Positions 1 to 10,030 of a stretch of DNA of 64,000 nt are shown here, piece after piece. A model generated the notes under the pieces. That model saw only the letters and a list, made by a program, of their open reading frames with translations. It ran no database searches and was not told where the DNA came from. The stretch's first letter is position 1, and every line of letters begins with the position of its first letter. A program made the position numbers and the translations under genes. The stretch spans positions 206,728,917 to 206,792,916 of the forward strand of contig CM043015.1 of the NCBI GenBank assembly GCA_023690525.1. Reading direction: 5' to 3'. The DNA is from Holotrichia oblita (lineage: Eukaryota; Arthropoda; Insecta; Coleoptera; Scarabaeidae).

Positions 1-469
1 GCGTGTATGAACGGCTCTTGACTCGCGATGACCTCTTCACCTCTCTCACATTACCATAGTCAGGGCAGTATTGGACCAAACTAAACGTGCACGTGCTGAC
101 CAATATTAGAATACCGTCTATCATAAACAATATTGCATTTGGATAGCTAGCGACGACACGTACCTAAGTTCGTCCACAATTAAAACACTTATACGTATAA
201 TTACAGGCTTAGTTTTATGTACGAGCCCACGCGTTCCCCATAACCTGTATGTGTGTGTGTGTGTGTCTCTCTCTCTACGGGTATTATGTGTACTATGTTG
301 TCCATATGCACGTTTGTACATATAATGGGTATACTTGCTTTTGTAAATAAATAATATCGTGTGTTTGCTTTTTATGAAATCGTTACGTTTAACCAAAAAA
401 GAAAAAAAATTACACAATTATAATTCCTTGAATTGAATAATAGTAATTATATACGAAGGGAAAGAGGAC
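1..469. other. Intergenic stretch with a GT/CT microsatellite
   Basis: I see no gene here. A short GT tract followed by CT repeats lies at about 249-276. The open frame on the minus strand across it codes repeat-derived low-complexity residues and shows no family resemblance. Confidence 0.6.
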
Positions 470-547
470 ATTTTTCTCAGCCGAGTAGCATTATTTCCCG
501 AGACGCGGACCGTCGAGGGAAATAATGGCTAAGAGGCTAAGAAAAAT
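470..547. repeat. Imperfect inverted repeat (hairpin)
   Basis: The left arm (470-500) begins ATTTTTCTCAGCCGAGTAGC and ends ATTATTTCCC. The reverse complement of 516-547 reads ATTTTTCTTAGCC, then CTCTTAGCC, then the same ATTATTTCCC. The arms are about 31 nt with a few mismatches around a loop of about 15 nt. It could be a miniature element, or a subterminal structure of the element carrying the tyrosine recombinase downstream. The pairing is directly visible; the role is unknown. Confidence 0.65.
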
Positions 548-567
548 CTTCTCTGCCGTGGTACTAT

Positions 568-583
568 TTTTTCCACTACTAGC
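568..583. repeat. 16-bp inverted repeat, left copy
   Basis: TTTTTCCACTACTAGC here is the exact reverse complement of 5142-5157. The two copies face each other across the LINE and the tyrosine recombinase gene. It may mark the ends or subterminal parts of the element carrying the recombinase, but a 16-bp match could also come from a dispersed repeat. Confidence 0.5.
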
Positions 584-1010
584 ATATTTAACCGCTTTCT
601 CAATGATAGTGTAATATAATAAGCCGTTCCGATAAATGTTTAATTTAAGATATCCATAGAAAACATGTTAGTCTATAAAAACAAATGTATAAATATGTCA
701 AATTGAGATTTTATTCATGTCTTAATTATTTATTTATTTTATTTATTTTCCAGTTTGAGACTCAGACAGAGAAATCTCCAGTAAAGAGTCTACTATTACA
801 TAATTTATAAATACAAACATAGTAGGTATATGTAGCAACAATAGATCACAATAAGTGTGAGTAAATATACATCAGAATCAAAAAAAAAAAGAAAAAAGGA
901 CATATGCGTGTACTTAGAGTGTAGGCATAAAAAGAAACAATGCAGAAACTCAACTTTCAGAATCACACCGACACACGAAACGAAGAACATGATGTTTATA
1001 ATAAAGGTAA

Positions 1011-2150
1011 CTATGCGCAAAACAATCTATGTATATTAAATCGGTCAATAGTGGAACATATTCGCGCGATGGAAGAGTTAGAAGCATAGTTAGTGTTTCT
1101 AAAAGGTATATGAAGAAAAGGAGGGAACCGCAATATTCGCTGAGGACCATGAATTTGTATTAGATTTAGTAAATACGGGCTATCAACTAACCCAGTTACG
1201 ATTTGAATTCCAAACAAAATATCATTAACCAGTCGTCTTTCTGATAGCGAATGCATATTCAAGCGCATACAAGATTGAAGGTAAGATTCATTAGCAATAC
1301 CTGTGCTAGCGCGGCGATTAATACATTTAATGAATTTTTTCTGAATATTTTCTATTCTATTGATATGTACATTGTACTGAGGGTTCCAAACTTGGGTGGT
1401 ATAATTTAGGCGTGAGTAAACAAATGCAAAATATAGTGATCTTAACGCTGCAATTGACGTAAAACGATTACATGTTCTTAAGATGAAACCTAAAATTCTA
1501 TAGCATTTGTTAGCCACATATCCGACATGATCTCCAAATGTCATTCTTGTGTCGAGGACGACTCCAAGATCTTTGACTCGAGTGAGTCGCGAAAGATTGT
1601 GGTTATTAATGTGGTACTGAAAAACGTATTTGTTAAGATTTCTGGTAAAAGTAATCTGAGCGTATTTATCAATATTAAAATACAGATAGCGGCGCGAGCA
1701 GTAGAGTGCAAGGCGATTAAGGTCGTCCTGTAATAAAAGACAGTCCCGAGCACAGCGTATCTGACGGCTGATTTTTAAATCATCAGCATAGCATAAAAAC
1801 CGAGAATGACGGAAACAGGTATTGATATCATTTATATACACTAAAAATATGAGTGGGCCAAGGTAACGTGATTTATATCCATGCACTGTCACTGCTTGTA
1901 ATCTATCCCTAATGTAAGAGGAAAACCATCTATGGAGGTCGCCGTGCACACCAACCTCAGCAAGCCTACCCAACAACACAGCATGATTTATTTTGTCAAA
2001 TGCCTTGCTGAAGTCGGTGTAAACACAGTCCACCTGGACTCGACTGTCTATAGCTACAAGTATCGAATCAACATGCTCAACAAGGTTAGTCTGAACTGAG
2101 CGAGAGCGAACAAAACCATGCTGTTGGGGAATAATAATATTTTAAGAGTA
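1011..2150 (-). pseudogene. LINE ORF2, RT palm and C-terminus
   Basis: This continues the RT after the frameshift. VYTDFSKAFDKINH carries one catalytic Asp and CYADDLKI is the active-site box. The LGPLIFLVYINDI block is present, but the usual S-G-V-P-Q-G-S motif just before it is missing: GYKSRY runs straight into LGPL, an in-frame loss of roughly ten codons. A typical thumb/connection region with conserved YSRLNY and WNPQ follows, and the chain ends at 1011. The copy would be inactive because of both the deletion and the frameshift. Confidence 0.8.
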
Positions 2151-3709
2151 TTATAAACATTATCGTACACAATTGATTCGAGTATCTTAGCTATAGTAGA
2201 TAGAATAGATATTGGACGATAATTAGCTGCATTTGTTTTATCGCCGCCTTTAAAAACTGGAACAACGTGCGACGTTTTCCAAAGTTGCGGAAAAACTGCA
2301 CTAGAGATAGATTTATTAAAAAGAATATAAAGTGAGACAGCAATTGACTTTACGCACATCTTAATAGAAAATGGAGGGAGGCCGTCAGGACCAGGACCCT
2401 TGTTTGTATCTAATTTGTTAATTTTTTCTATAACAACAGCTTGCTCGATGTAACAGTTGCTAATTAGATTGAAAGAGCATGCCTGTCCCATTGCCCGATC
2501 TGCAGCAGGGTCATTCCCAACATCAGGATACCGATTGAAAATTGAAGCGAAATGATCGGAGAACAAGTCGCGTACGTTTTGACCACCGGTAGCTGTGTGG
2601 TCACGTAGTGTTATAGTGCTAGGAATAAAATGTGACGTATGACGATTGCGAGCATAAGACCATAATAATTTAGGGTTAGCTACAATATTACGTTCGATGT
2701 TAGACAGATATTGCTCGTAGTCTGCTTGTATGAGTTGTTTTGAGCGTGTTCTAAGAATTTTAAATGATAAAAAATCAGTGCAGTTCTTAAACCGTTTCCA
2801 CTTTTTGTGGATTCGCAACTTTTCTTTAATTGTTGAGTTGGTTACGCGAGAGAACGATGAAGGAAAGCGTGTATTGGGGGGCTTTCTGAGATTAGCATAT
2901 GTTAATAAAGCATCACGAATGATATCATAGAATTTACTAACGGCTAAATCAATAGACAAATGGGATAATTCATCTGGCCAATTGATGCCTGAAAAATACT
3001 TATTAATTTCGGCGTAATTAATAGTGCGAAAATATTGACATGTATTGTGTCGCAAATCTTTTATATGTGAGCAGTTGAAGGAAAACTCAATTGCTTTGTG
3101 GTGGGCATCCTCAGGGACTAACGGGTGATTACAATGCGTAATAGAATCAATACGATAGTCGTTGCATAGAATTAAATCGAGCAATTTGTCGGTGTGATTC
3201 CGAATGTGGTTAAATTGTAAGAGCCCCGACAGCGATAGTGTGTCAACAAATGAAGCGGATATGTCGTCATTATAATTGTGCGGCACAAAATGATCGTTTT
3301 GTGATGGTAGCCAATCAAGGTTAGGTAAATTGAAATCCCCGCAAATAAGAAAGATATCGCGTGGATTGTCGACACACAGCTGTTCGAGACGATTCAAAAA
3401 ATAAGACAATATTAAGAAATCACATGGTGAAATATAAATGCAACAGATATGTAAATGAGAATTGTCACCAATAAGTTTCATGGATATCCACACATCCTCA
3501 GCCTGAGAGCTCCATTCTCTTCTCACAACGACGGGCAGACTAGCACGGCACGCAATTAATACACCACCACCGTCCTTCTTTCCGCATAACTCCAAGTTAC
3601 GATCATGTCGAAACACATTATAATTATCACTAATAAATTCATGGTCCATCGCTGAATCATTCAACCATGTTTCTGTCAAGCAGATAACATCGTATTCACC
3701 ATCAAAAGT
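2054..3709 (-). pseudogene. LINE ORF2, endonuclease and N-terminal RT
   Basis: This is the first half of the LINE polyprotein. An APE-type endonuclease that nicks target DNA is recognised by YDVICLTETWLND near the start, GGGVLIA and FLICGDFNLPNLDW. RT motifs follow: NKGPGPDGLPPF and NYRPISILSTIAKILE. A single-base shift near 2130-2160, in a run of AAT/ATT triplets, moves the frame, so the last 30 or so residues are out of frame and the chain ends at 2054. The proper continuation, starting PQQHGFVRSRS, is in the next frame and leads into the following feature. The 5' end is truncated, so no genuine start codon is present. Confidence 0.8.
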
Positions 3710-3736
3710 ATGTCTTGTCACAATACCAAAAAAAAA

Positions 3737-4862
3737 ATGTCAGACAGTAGTTGTACTCCTCCAGAAATCCGCAAGGAAGCAAATCAAATAGAGTATCAAA
3801 AATTACTGCTCGAAAAATCAAAAAATTTTTACATAAAAGTATATAACATTTTTAAAGATTGGTGTAAAGTAAAAAAAGTTTCTGAAAACGTGCACTTGGT
3901 ATATTTCCAAGAGCAAGCGGAAAAGACAAAACCCTCTAGTTTATCGGCTAAATTCTCAATGTTAAAGCAAACTTTAAGATTAAAATAAAATATTGACATA
4001 TCAAAATATTACAGGGTAATTGCCTTTTTAAAGCGAAAAAATGATTCGTATATGCCAAAAAAAGCTGCAGTGTTTGAAGAACATCATATCAGACAGTTTA
4101 TTACTGATGCACCGGATGAAGTTTTTCTTCCGATTAAAGTAATTATTTTCATTTGACCATATTTCCAAAATCAGGAAATTACATTTATATTTTTAGGTTA
4201 TTCTTATAATAGATATTGCTGAAGCCTGTCGAACGGACGAACTCTGCAACATGAAAGTGGCTGATGTCGACCTGCGAGAAGACATAATTGTAATAAACAT
4301 TCCCCATACAAAAATTAAATCTTGTAGAAAATTTGTTATTGTCGAACCTATGTGGATTGATGCGGTGACAAGATACTTGATGATAATTATTATTGGCTTT
4401 AGATCTGGAAAACCTACAAGACAAAATATGGGACATAATACCATTAGTACCTCAGCAATTGAAATAGCTACATACTTGAAACTGCCGCATGCAAACAACT
4501 ACACTGGCCATTCATTGAGGAGGACGTCAGCTACAATTTTAGCAGGTAACGGGGGTGATATCCTATCACTTAAACGCCATGGAGGGTGGAAAAGTTCCAC
4601 AGTAGCCGAAGGATATGTAGAGGACTCTATCACTGACAAGAAAAGAATTGCAAGTATGGTTCAGGGAACAACAGTTAATTATGAACCTGATTTACCACCT
4701 AACACTAGTATTTTTGAGGTGACGCCCTCAACCTCAACTTCAGTATCAAAATCAAACACCGAACTGAATATACCGGTAGAAAACTTTACTTCTAATACTG
4801 GTACGTCAGGAATTAACATGACCTGCCATAATTGCACTATTAATTATTATTTTAATAAGTAG
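3737..4862 (+). pseudogene. Crypton-like tyrosine recombinase, nearly intact, one intron
   Basis: This is a 355-codon tyrosine recombinase (YR), an enzyme that cuts and rejoins DNA through a covalent 3'-phosphotyrosine. It starts at MSDSSCTPPE (3737); the in-frame ATG at 3710 lies in flanking DNA. Exon 1 (3737-4138) holds the helical SAM-like core-binding region. A 58-bp GT...AG intron follows (4139-4196, phase 0), and exon 2 (4197-4862) is the catalytic domain. The catalytic set is complete: Arg146 in ACRTDEL, a Lys at 173 or 175, His239 and Arg242 in GHSLRR, His262 in RHGGW, and Tyr274 in AEGYVED. The C-terminus has a Cys pair (MTCHNCTINYYF), as I recall from insect Crypton-derived proteins. 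One TAA at 3986-3988 (codon 84) interrupts exon 1. It may be a recently dead mobile Crypton, a decaying domesticated gene or an assembly error. Confidence 0.82.
4139..4196 (+). other. Inferred 58-bp intron in the recombinase gene
   Basis: GTAATT begins the intron and TTTTTAG ends it, with a pyrimidine-rich 3' end. Unspliced reading hits an in-frame TGA. Removing 58 bp joins LPIK to VILIIDIAEACRTDEL and restores the Arg-x-x-Glu box of the recombinase fold in the frame of the second exon. This is an inference from frame and family motif, not from transcript data. Confidence 0.7.
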
Positions 4863-5010
4863 TGTTAACCAAATTACGTATTTCCTACTTTGTTTATTCA
4901 TGTTAAATGTTAACCTAACCTTTTTTCTTGAATTGCGGATTTCATTCGCGCATCTACACGACATCTATGGTTTTATATTCAAATTATTTCTATTCTATAC
5001 ATTTTTACTG

Positions 5011-5016
5011 AATAAA
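5011..5016 (+). terminator. Possible polyadenylation signal of the recombinase gene
   Basis: AATAAA lies about 150 bp after the recombinase stop codon, in T-rich DNA. It is the first canonical hexamer downstream of the gene. Confidence 0.4.
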
Positions 5017-5141
5017 TATAATTTTATTATTGTCAATTGTTATTATTATTTACTAGTAGGAGATAATTTTTATTATTGACTACTAGGAGAGAAATTCATC
5101 TTCTCGGCCCTAAAACATACCAAATAATGACGTCTTCTAAC

Positions 5142-5157
5142 GCTAGTAGTGGAAAAA
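5142..5157. repeat. 16-bp inverted repeat, right copy
   Basis: GCTAGTAGTGGAAAAA is the reverse complement of 568-583. It lies about 280 bp beyond the recombinase stop codon. Confidence 0.5.
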
Positions 5158-5169
5158 TATATTTGGCGC

Positions 5170-5839
5170 CCAACTTTTGCCTTATGACTTATCTCGAGTA
5201 CCAACACAATGTTTCAAAAATTTAACGACTCATTTACAACATCAGCTTAGGAACGACCAATAAAAGTCCGCCTAGTAATTTACGATATGGTCCATTTTTC
5301 ATTCCGAATCGTACCAGTTAAGTTCCACATGTAATTAAGTAGCTGGTTCATATATATTCCATACACCCGATATTCTTAAACTACCTTTTTTAGCGACATG
5401 CACACGTACAACAGCTAGACGGACGCATATACGCAAGCTTTATAGAAATAGGATTGCGTATTTTAAAGCTCTCTTAACCGCAGGTGATTGATATAGTGTT
5501 CTGCGTCCTGGCAGATGCGAGTCTTCTTCTTTAATTGTCGGCAACCGGGCTTAAACAAACGGGCAACGGAGAGCTCGCCTTTGTTAAAGAATTAACCGAC
5601 GGAATCGCAGTACAAGACTTTGCGTTAAGGATGAGACGTCGCAATACGCATTATAGGTTGTACCTAATGTCGTTTACTTACAGATGACGTAATATATGGA
5701 CTATTGTGTGTGTGTACGAAATAAGAAAAAGCCAAACGGAATGCTCAGTAATAACGTGTGTGATTGAAGTATGCGCTTCTTCTGACAAGGAAGCTACTTA
5801 TTCAAAGACCGAGCGAACGAGATACAGAAGAACACTTCA
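5170..5839. other. No gene seen
   Basis: Moderately CpG-containing DNA without element homology that I can recognise. It leads into the promoter-like region at 5846. Confidence 0.4.
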
Positions 5840-5845
5840 CATCGG

Positions 5846-6051
5846 CATATATATATATATACGAGTTGAGTCCTTCCGTGGCTCACTAGGGCCTTTTTTT
5901 CCTGACAGCTCCTCTTCTCCATTCGACCAACCACTTCACTTGAAAGTGGACGCAACAAGCACTCGTCGTCGCCCGAGTCAGCAGCAACCGAAGAATCAAG
6001 TGAAATCCTCCTTGTGTGTTCTCGTTCTTCTTGTGGTCAGATAAGTGTTCG
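5846..6051 (+). promoter_or_regulatory. Possible host promoter and noncoding first exon
   Basis: A TATA-like run (CATATATATATATATACG, about 5846-5863) is followed by a balanced-composition stretch rich in CpG and CAGCAACCGAAG-type sequence. It ends at 6051 with a good splice donor, TTCG|GTATGT. The stretch has no element homology. This resembles an untranslated first exon, but no downstream exon can be shown, and TA repeats alone are weak promoter evidence. Confidence 0.25.
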
Positions 6052-6198
6052 GTATGTCACATTTCGAAGAGTGGAATAAGTTCGGATTGGAAGGCTGACG
6101 GAAGGAACAGTGAATTATTCTCTTATATGGAGTTGAGGAGTAATTATAGATATTTATAAGTATATATCTGGGTGTTCTTCGCGAGATTAACAATTGTA

Positions 6199-6790
6199 TT
6201 AAGAGAATGTTATAAATTGCCGTTCTTTATTCGAACGTAGGGTCATAGTTGTCTCTTTAATGTCTTCTTCCTCATCCTTAGAAGGTTTTAAAATAATTCT
6301 GTCCAACGGTTTACCTACATATTCTATAACTGCCAGCTCTTTATGGCTAGCGTAGCTATCCCAAATTAAAAGGATAGAGTTCGTTTCCCTTTGCTGAAGA
6401 TGCTGTTGGAAATGTCGCAACTATTGCAAGTAGACGTCACTGTTCCTCGATTTGTTCTCACGTGGAATAGAAATACTTTCTAGCCTAGCTGCTATCACCA
6501 AGCAATCATCCTTCTTCATTTTCCTCTGCGAAAAATGAAAAGTGGAGGTAAAATCCATATGCAGAAAGTAGTGTTGTCCTCTTTTTGCATATATTAATTT
6601 GCCAACTTGTTCTTTCGCCTTTTGAAGGCCCTACTTCATCGACGCTGTAAATGCAAGAAAGAAGGAATTTATATTTTTCCTGAAGATGATTAATCTGGTC
6701 AAAGAAACGGTTAACTTCCGATGTATTGAATTCAACAGTCGTTTCGGAAGCTGGTTCCTACTAAATGGCTTCAGATAATAAGAAGAGATT
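6199..6790 (-). pseudogene. pogo-like transposase relic
   Basis: Broken pieces of a pogo-family DDE transposase are read on the minus strand in several frames. In order they are: FNTSEVNRFFDQINHLQEKY (helical linker), FLLSCIYSVDEVG (first catalytic Asp, normally VDETG), KEQVGKLIYAKRG, and NSILLIWDSYASHKELA (second catalytic Asp, normally LDNH.SH). Frameshifts lie between the blocks. The final acidic residue and the DNA-binding N-terminus are not recognisable. The order and spacing of the blocks make the family call fairly safe. Confidence 0.65.
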
Positions 6791-6892
6791 TAGAAAAGTT
6801 GTTAGATTCATATTGTCCCAATCTTAATTGAAAAGCAATCCTTTTTCCACTTTTTAAAGCTTTCAGACGATCTTGAAGTGAACTTTTTGCTA

Positions 6893-8142
6893 CGAGGGAG
6901 CGTTTTTATATTCGCGGAATGAGGGATAAGGTGTGCAAATAAAAAACCAAATTATTTTTCTTTTTCAATATATTCACCTGCAAGACGGATACATTTTTCA
7001 CATCTTTCAATTAATACCCAATAATTTATACCCTCGTAAAAAAAGATTTCTCTTTATCTGCAAAATACGCCGAAACTGCCTCCTTGACTTCATCATCGGC
7101 AGTAAATTTTTTACCCAGCAGCTCTTCTTTCATTTTCGGAAACAGGTAATAATCACTCGGGGCCAGGTCTGGGCTGTAGGGTGGATGATTCACAATTTCG
7201 AAGCCCACCGTATGCAGGGCAGCTAACGAAACGCGGCTCTTGTGGACGGGCGCGTTGTCGTGCAAAAGCAGCACACCTTTCGTCAATTTTCCCCGTCTTT
7301 TCTCTTTAATGGCTTCTTTTAGTCGCTCTAATATTGAAGCGTAATATTCTCCGGTTAAAGAAACACCTTTATATTTATAATCAATCAACAATATTCCTTC
7401 CGTGTCCCAAAATACCGTTGCCATGAGTTTCCCAGCTGATTGTGACACTTTAAATTTCTTGGGAGGTGCTGTGCCCTTTTTATGCCGCTGCATGGAGTCT
7501 TGTTTGGACTCAGGTTCATAATGATGAACCCAAGTTTCGTCTCCAGTAACAATTCGACTCAATACACCATCCTTGTCTTCATTACAGAGGTCCAAAAATG
7601 CACGCGAACACTCTACGCGCTGTTGTTTTTACGGCGGCGTAAGCATTCTCGGCACCCATCTTGCGCTGACCTTAGACATGTCCAGATGATCGTGTAGGAT
7701 TTTAAAAATTGTTGTATCGGATACTCCAACCATTTCTGCGAGTTGTTTTTTTGGATAAGTGCTGGCGTGGTCACCTCAATGTCTTCAGGTCGTCTTCAGT
7801 GGATTCCCTTCCTTGTTTAAAGAAACTATGCCACTTGTACACCACGGTTTTTCCTGGACAAGAGTCGCCGTAAACCAATGACATCTCATTCATTATGGTC
7901 GCGACTGATTTTCCTTGCCTGGTAAGGAACTTTATAACGGCACGATATTCGATTTTTTCCATATTTCACTTTTCACTCCTGATTATGTTACTTGGTTGAC
8001 GATAGCTCAAAGACTAATTGTCTAATAACAATGAAACTTCGTATTTATACTAATTATGAGTCGCTGCACAGGCCACGTCCCGAATACGCCTAATCACCCC
8101 CCTACAACGCGCTCATTCCACGAATATAAATCCGCTCCCTCG
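6893..8142 (-). mobile_element. mariner element, family A, copy 1 (1250 bp)
   Basis: Terminal inverted repeats of about 30 bp begin CGAGGGAGCGTTTTTATATT on the left. The right end carries CGAATATAAATCCGCTCCCT followed by CG. TA flanks both sides (6891-6892 and 8143-8144), the expected mariner target duplication. A second copy of the family is at 34080-35350. Confidence 0.92.
7026..7962 (-). pseudogene. mariner transposase (family A, copy 1), frameshifted
   Basis: This is a DD34D cut-and-paste transposase. The N-terminal helix-turn-helix part starts MEKIEYRAVIKFLTRQGKS (7962). The catalytic part has VTGDETWVHHY (Asp 1), LLLHDNAPVHKS (Asp 2) and PPYSPDLAPSDYY (Asp 3), with exactly 34 residues between Asp 2 and Asp 3. 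Compared with copy 2, 40 nt are missing near 7750 in an A-rich stretch (CCAAAAA joins AACAACTC), which breaks the frame after about residue 60. The catalytic half is intact and unusually clean. The C-terminus is present to 7026. Confidence 0.9.
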
Positions 8143-8357
8143 TACACCACACATTTAACTGGGTTGTTCATTTTATTTCCGTCCCATTTTTCTCTATTAC
8201 TAGTTCGGCCTTTCAGCGTATTTCAAATTCTTCTGCAATGATAAAAAGACCATTTTGAAATATTTTCCATGAATTAGCTAATCGGATAAAAAATTACAGT
8301 TGATTAGTTTCTTAGAGATCCAAATCTCCGTGAAGGAGCTCTTAACACAGTTTTTTG

Positions 8358-8640
8358 TTATAATATGATATAATATCTGGTGTATACTGATGTATCTGGT
8401 CTATATTTCTCCTGTATACGCTTCTCCCAACGATGCTCCCATCTCTTTAACACGTCCAAACAGTACTCGGCGTCTTTCTCTGCAAAATAACTATTTACGA
8501 AGGTGATGGCCTCCTCATTTATTGAGCATCCCTGTTCTTCGAGCGCAATTTTCAAATTAAGGAACAAAAAGAAGTCGATTTAGGCTAGATCTGGTGAGTA
8601 AGGAGGGTGGTTAAGCAATTTAAACCATAATTTGTCGATT
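8358..8640 (-). pseudogene. mariner transposase C-terminal fragment
   Basis: HPPYSPDLA, a stop codon, IDFFLFLNLK, then EEAITFVNSYFAEKDAEYCL and KRWEHRWEKRIQ form the C-terminal catalytic block and tail of a mariner transposase of a different family from its neighbour. Only the last third survives. The stop sits right at the third catalytic Asp region. Confidence 0.75.
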
Positions 8641-8644
8641 TTAA

Positions 8645-8885
8645 TAATAACTAATAATAATAATAACCTTATTCGTCCTATGTTACATAAGATTATGTAT
8701 AGGATATGTCATATAGTAAATCTATACAAGTAACAATTGAGACAGTGTGTATCATTACACATTTGTAATTCCACCACAACTCATCCGAAACTCGTCAATT
8801 GAGTGGATAGTCTCATGCAGCAGGAATGCTTTAATGGCACGCTTAAAAGAAATTAAATTAGAACTACAAGAAAGTATAAAGATGC
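8645..8885 (-). mobile_element. LINE 3' end with TTA-repeat tail
   Basis: The minus strand reads SFKRAIKAFLLHETIHSIDE, the usual ending of CR1/Jockey-type ORF2 proteins, then a stop, about 100 bp of 3' UTR and a TTATTATTATTATTA tail near 8650-8668. Everything upstream is gone. Confidence 0.6.
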
Positions 8886-8939
8886 GATAAATGCAACACA
8901 CACGTTGCCATCACAACATGCAGCTAATGCAATCAACTA

Positions 8940-10030
8940 ATTAAAACAGGGATATGATATATTCAATACTCATATGGATAAAAATGCATCTAGAGTAATA
9001 CCTTCAACCGACACCCTTCAATTGCTAGCAAACGTATTTAACCAACAATTTGTTAATGCTCCAACTGCTCGCGAGGTTAATAATGAAAGGTTAAATATTG
9101 CAGGCAATGAGTGTTTCCTCTTTTTTTCCCGTTATGCGAAGTAGAGCTCGAATCCGTACTTACATCACCTAAAAAATCTAGATCATGTGGTATTGACAAC
9201 TTTCCTATATAACTGCTCCTTTGAATCTGGTTGCTTTCCTCCAAGCTGTCGTAATTCCATTCTATAAAAAAGGTTGCCCTAATGATCTTATTAACTACAG
9301 ACCGGTTTCTCCAAATTGTTCGAAAAGGTAGTATATGATCGAATATATAACTTCATCATGGAATATAACATTATCAGCCCCTTCCAGCATGGCTTTCTAA
9401 AATGCAAAGGTATCGAAACTGCGCTGTTTGATCTGACACAAGCCACCTTAGAACTCTTAGAAAACAAAAGCACTCCTTGTGGTATTGTTCTAGACCTTTC
9501 TCAAGCTTTCGACAACATCGACCACCAGCGTATACTTCTAAAGCATGAATATTACGGCATTAGACGTATGACTCTATCCAGGTTTCGCTCCTACTTATAC
9601 AACAGAAAACAGAGAGTTAGCTTGCGTTCAAATGTCACAAATGCTACATCCGAAGATTTGATCATTATATTTTAATGATATCTACTCTATCACGTCCCCA
9701 GAGATTGATTTCAGCTGTTTGACTATTAACTATGCCGATGACACGACTTTCCTGGTAGATGATGCTTCCATCGACGTTCTTAGAGCTCTCTTAACTCTAA
9801 CAGAAAATAATTTTAAATACACCTGTATCAAATTCTATAATAAGTTGCCTCTACAGATCAAATCTGTAAAACATTTCAATTTATTTCGTAGAACAATATT
9901 TGACCTATTATGTAAATTAGAACCGGTATCGATGATTAACTTGGTACTGTTCTATAACTACTAGTGCTTTATTACTAAAATTGTTGACGTTTGTTGTATG
10001 TCTATGCGCATATTACAGTAAAAAAACATT
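8940..10030 (+). pseudogene. LINE reverse transcriptase, internally deleted
   Basis: RT pieces run in order on the plus strand: SRSCGIDNFP (N-terminal fingers), NDLINYRPVS, FQHGFLKCKGIETALFDL, IVLDLSQAFDNIDH (catalytic Asp) and INYADDTTFLV (active-site box, 9719-). The frame breaks several times, and the GVPQGS region is lost between 9660 and 9700. After the ADD box the sequence jumps to the ORF2 C-terminus (CIKFYNKLPLQIKSV), so most of the thumb is deleted. It ends at about 10030, where it meets a LINE of opposite orientation tail to tail. Confidence 0.75.

Larger units (their letters stand above)
724..3709 (-). mobile_element. 5'-truncated Jockey/CR1-like LINE
   Basis: The minus strand reads endonuclease, then reverse transcriptase, then a 3' tail of short TAAA-type repeats (724-750). 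The insertion is 5'-truncated within the endonuclease. ATGTCTT occurs at both edges (717-723 and 3710-3716) and is a plausible 7-bp target-site duplication, which would put the element at exactly 724-3709. No RNase H domain follows the RT, as is usual for Jockey- and CR1-type elements. It separates the recombinase gene at 3737 from its original upstream DNA. Confidence 0.8.

Noticed and set aside
121..417. 98-codon minus-strand frame with His-Thr repeats
   Set aside because: It translates a GT/CT microsatellite.
4185..4498. Two minus-strand frames across the recombinase
   Set aside because: The catalytic motifs of the recombinase are on the plus strand.
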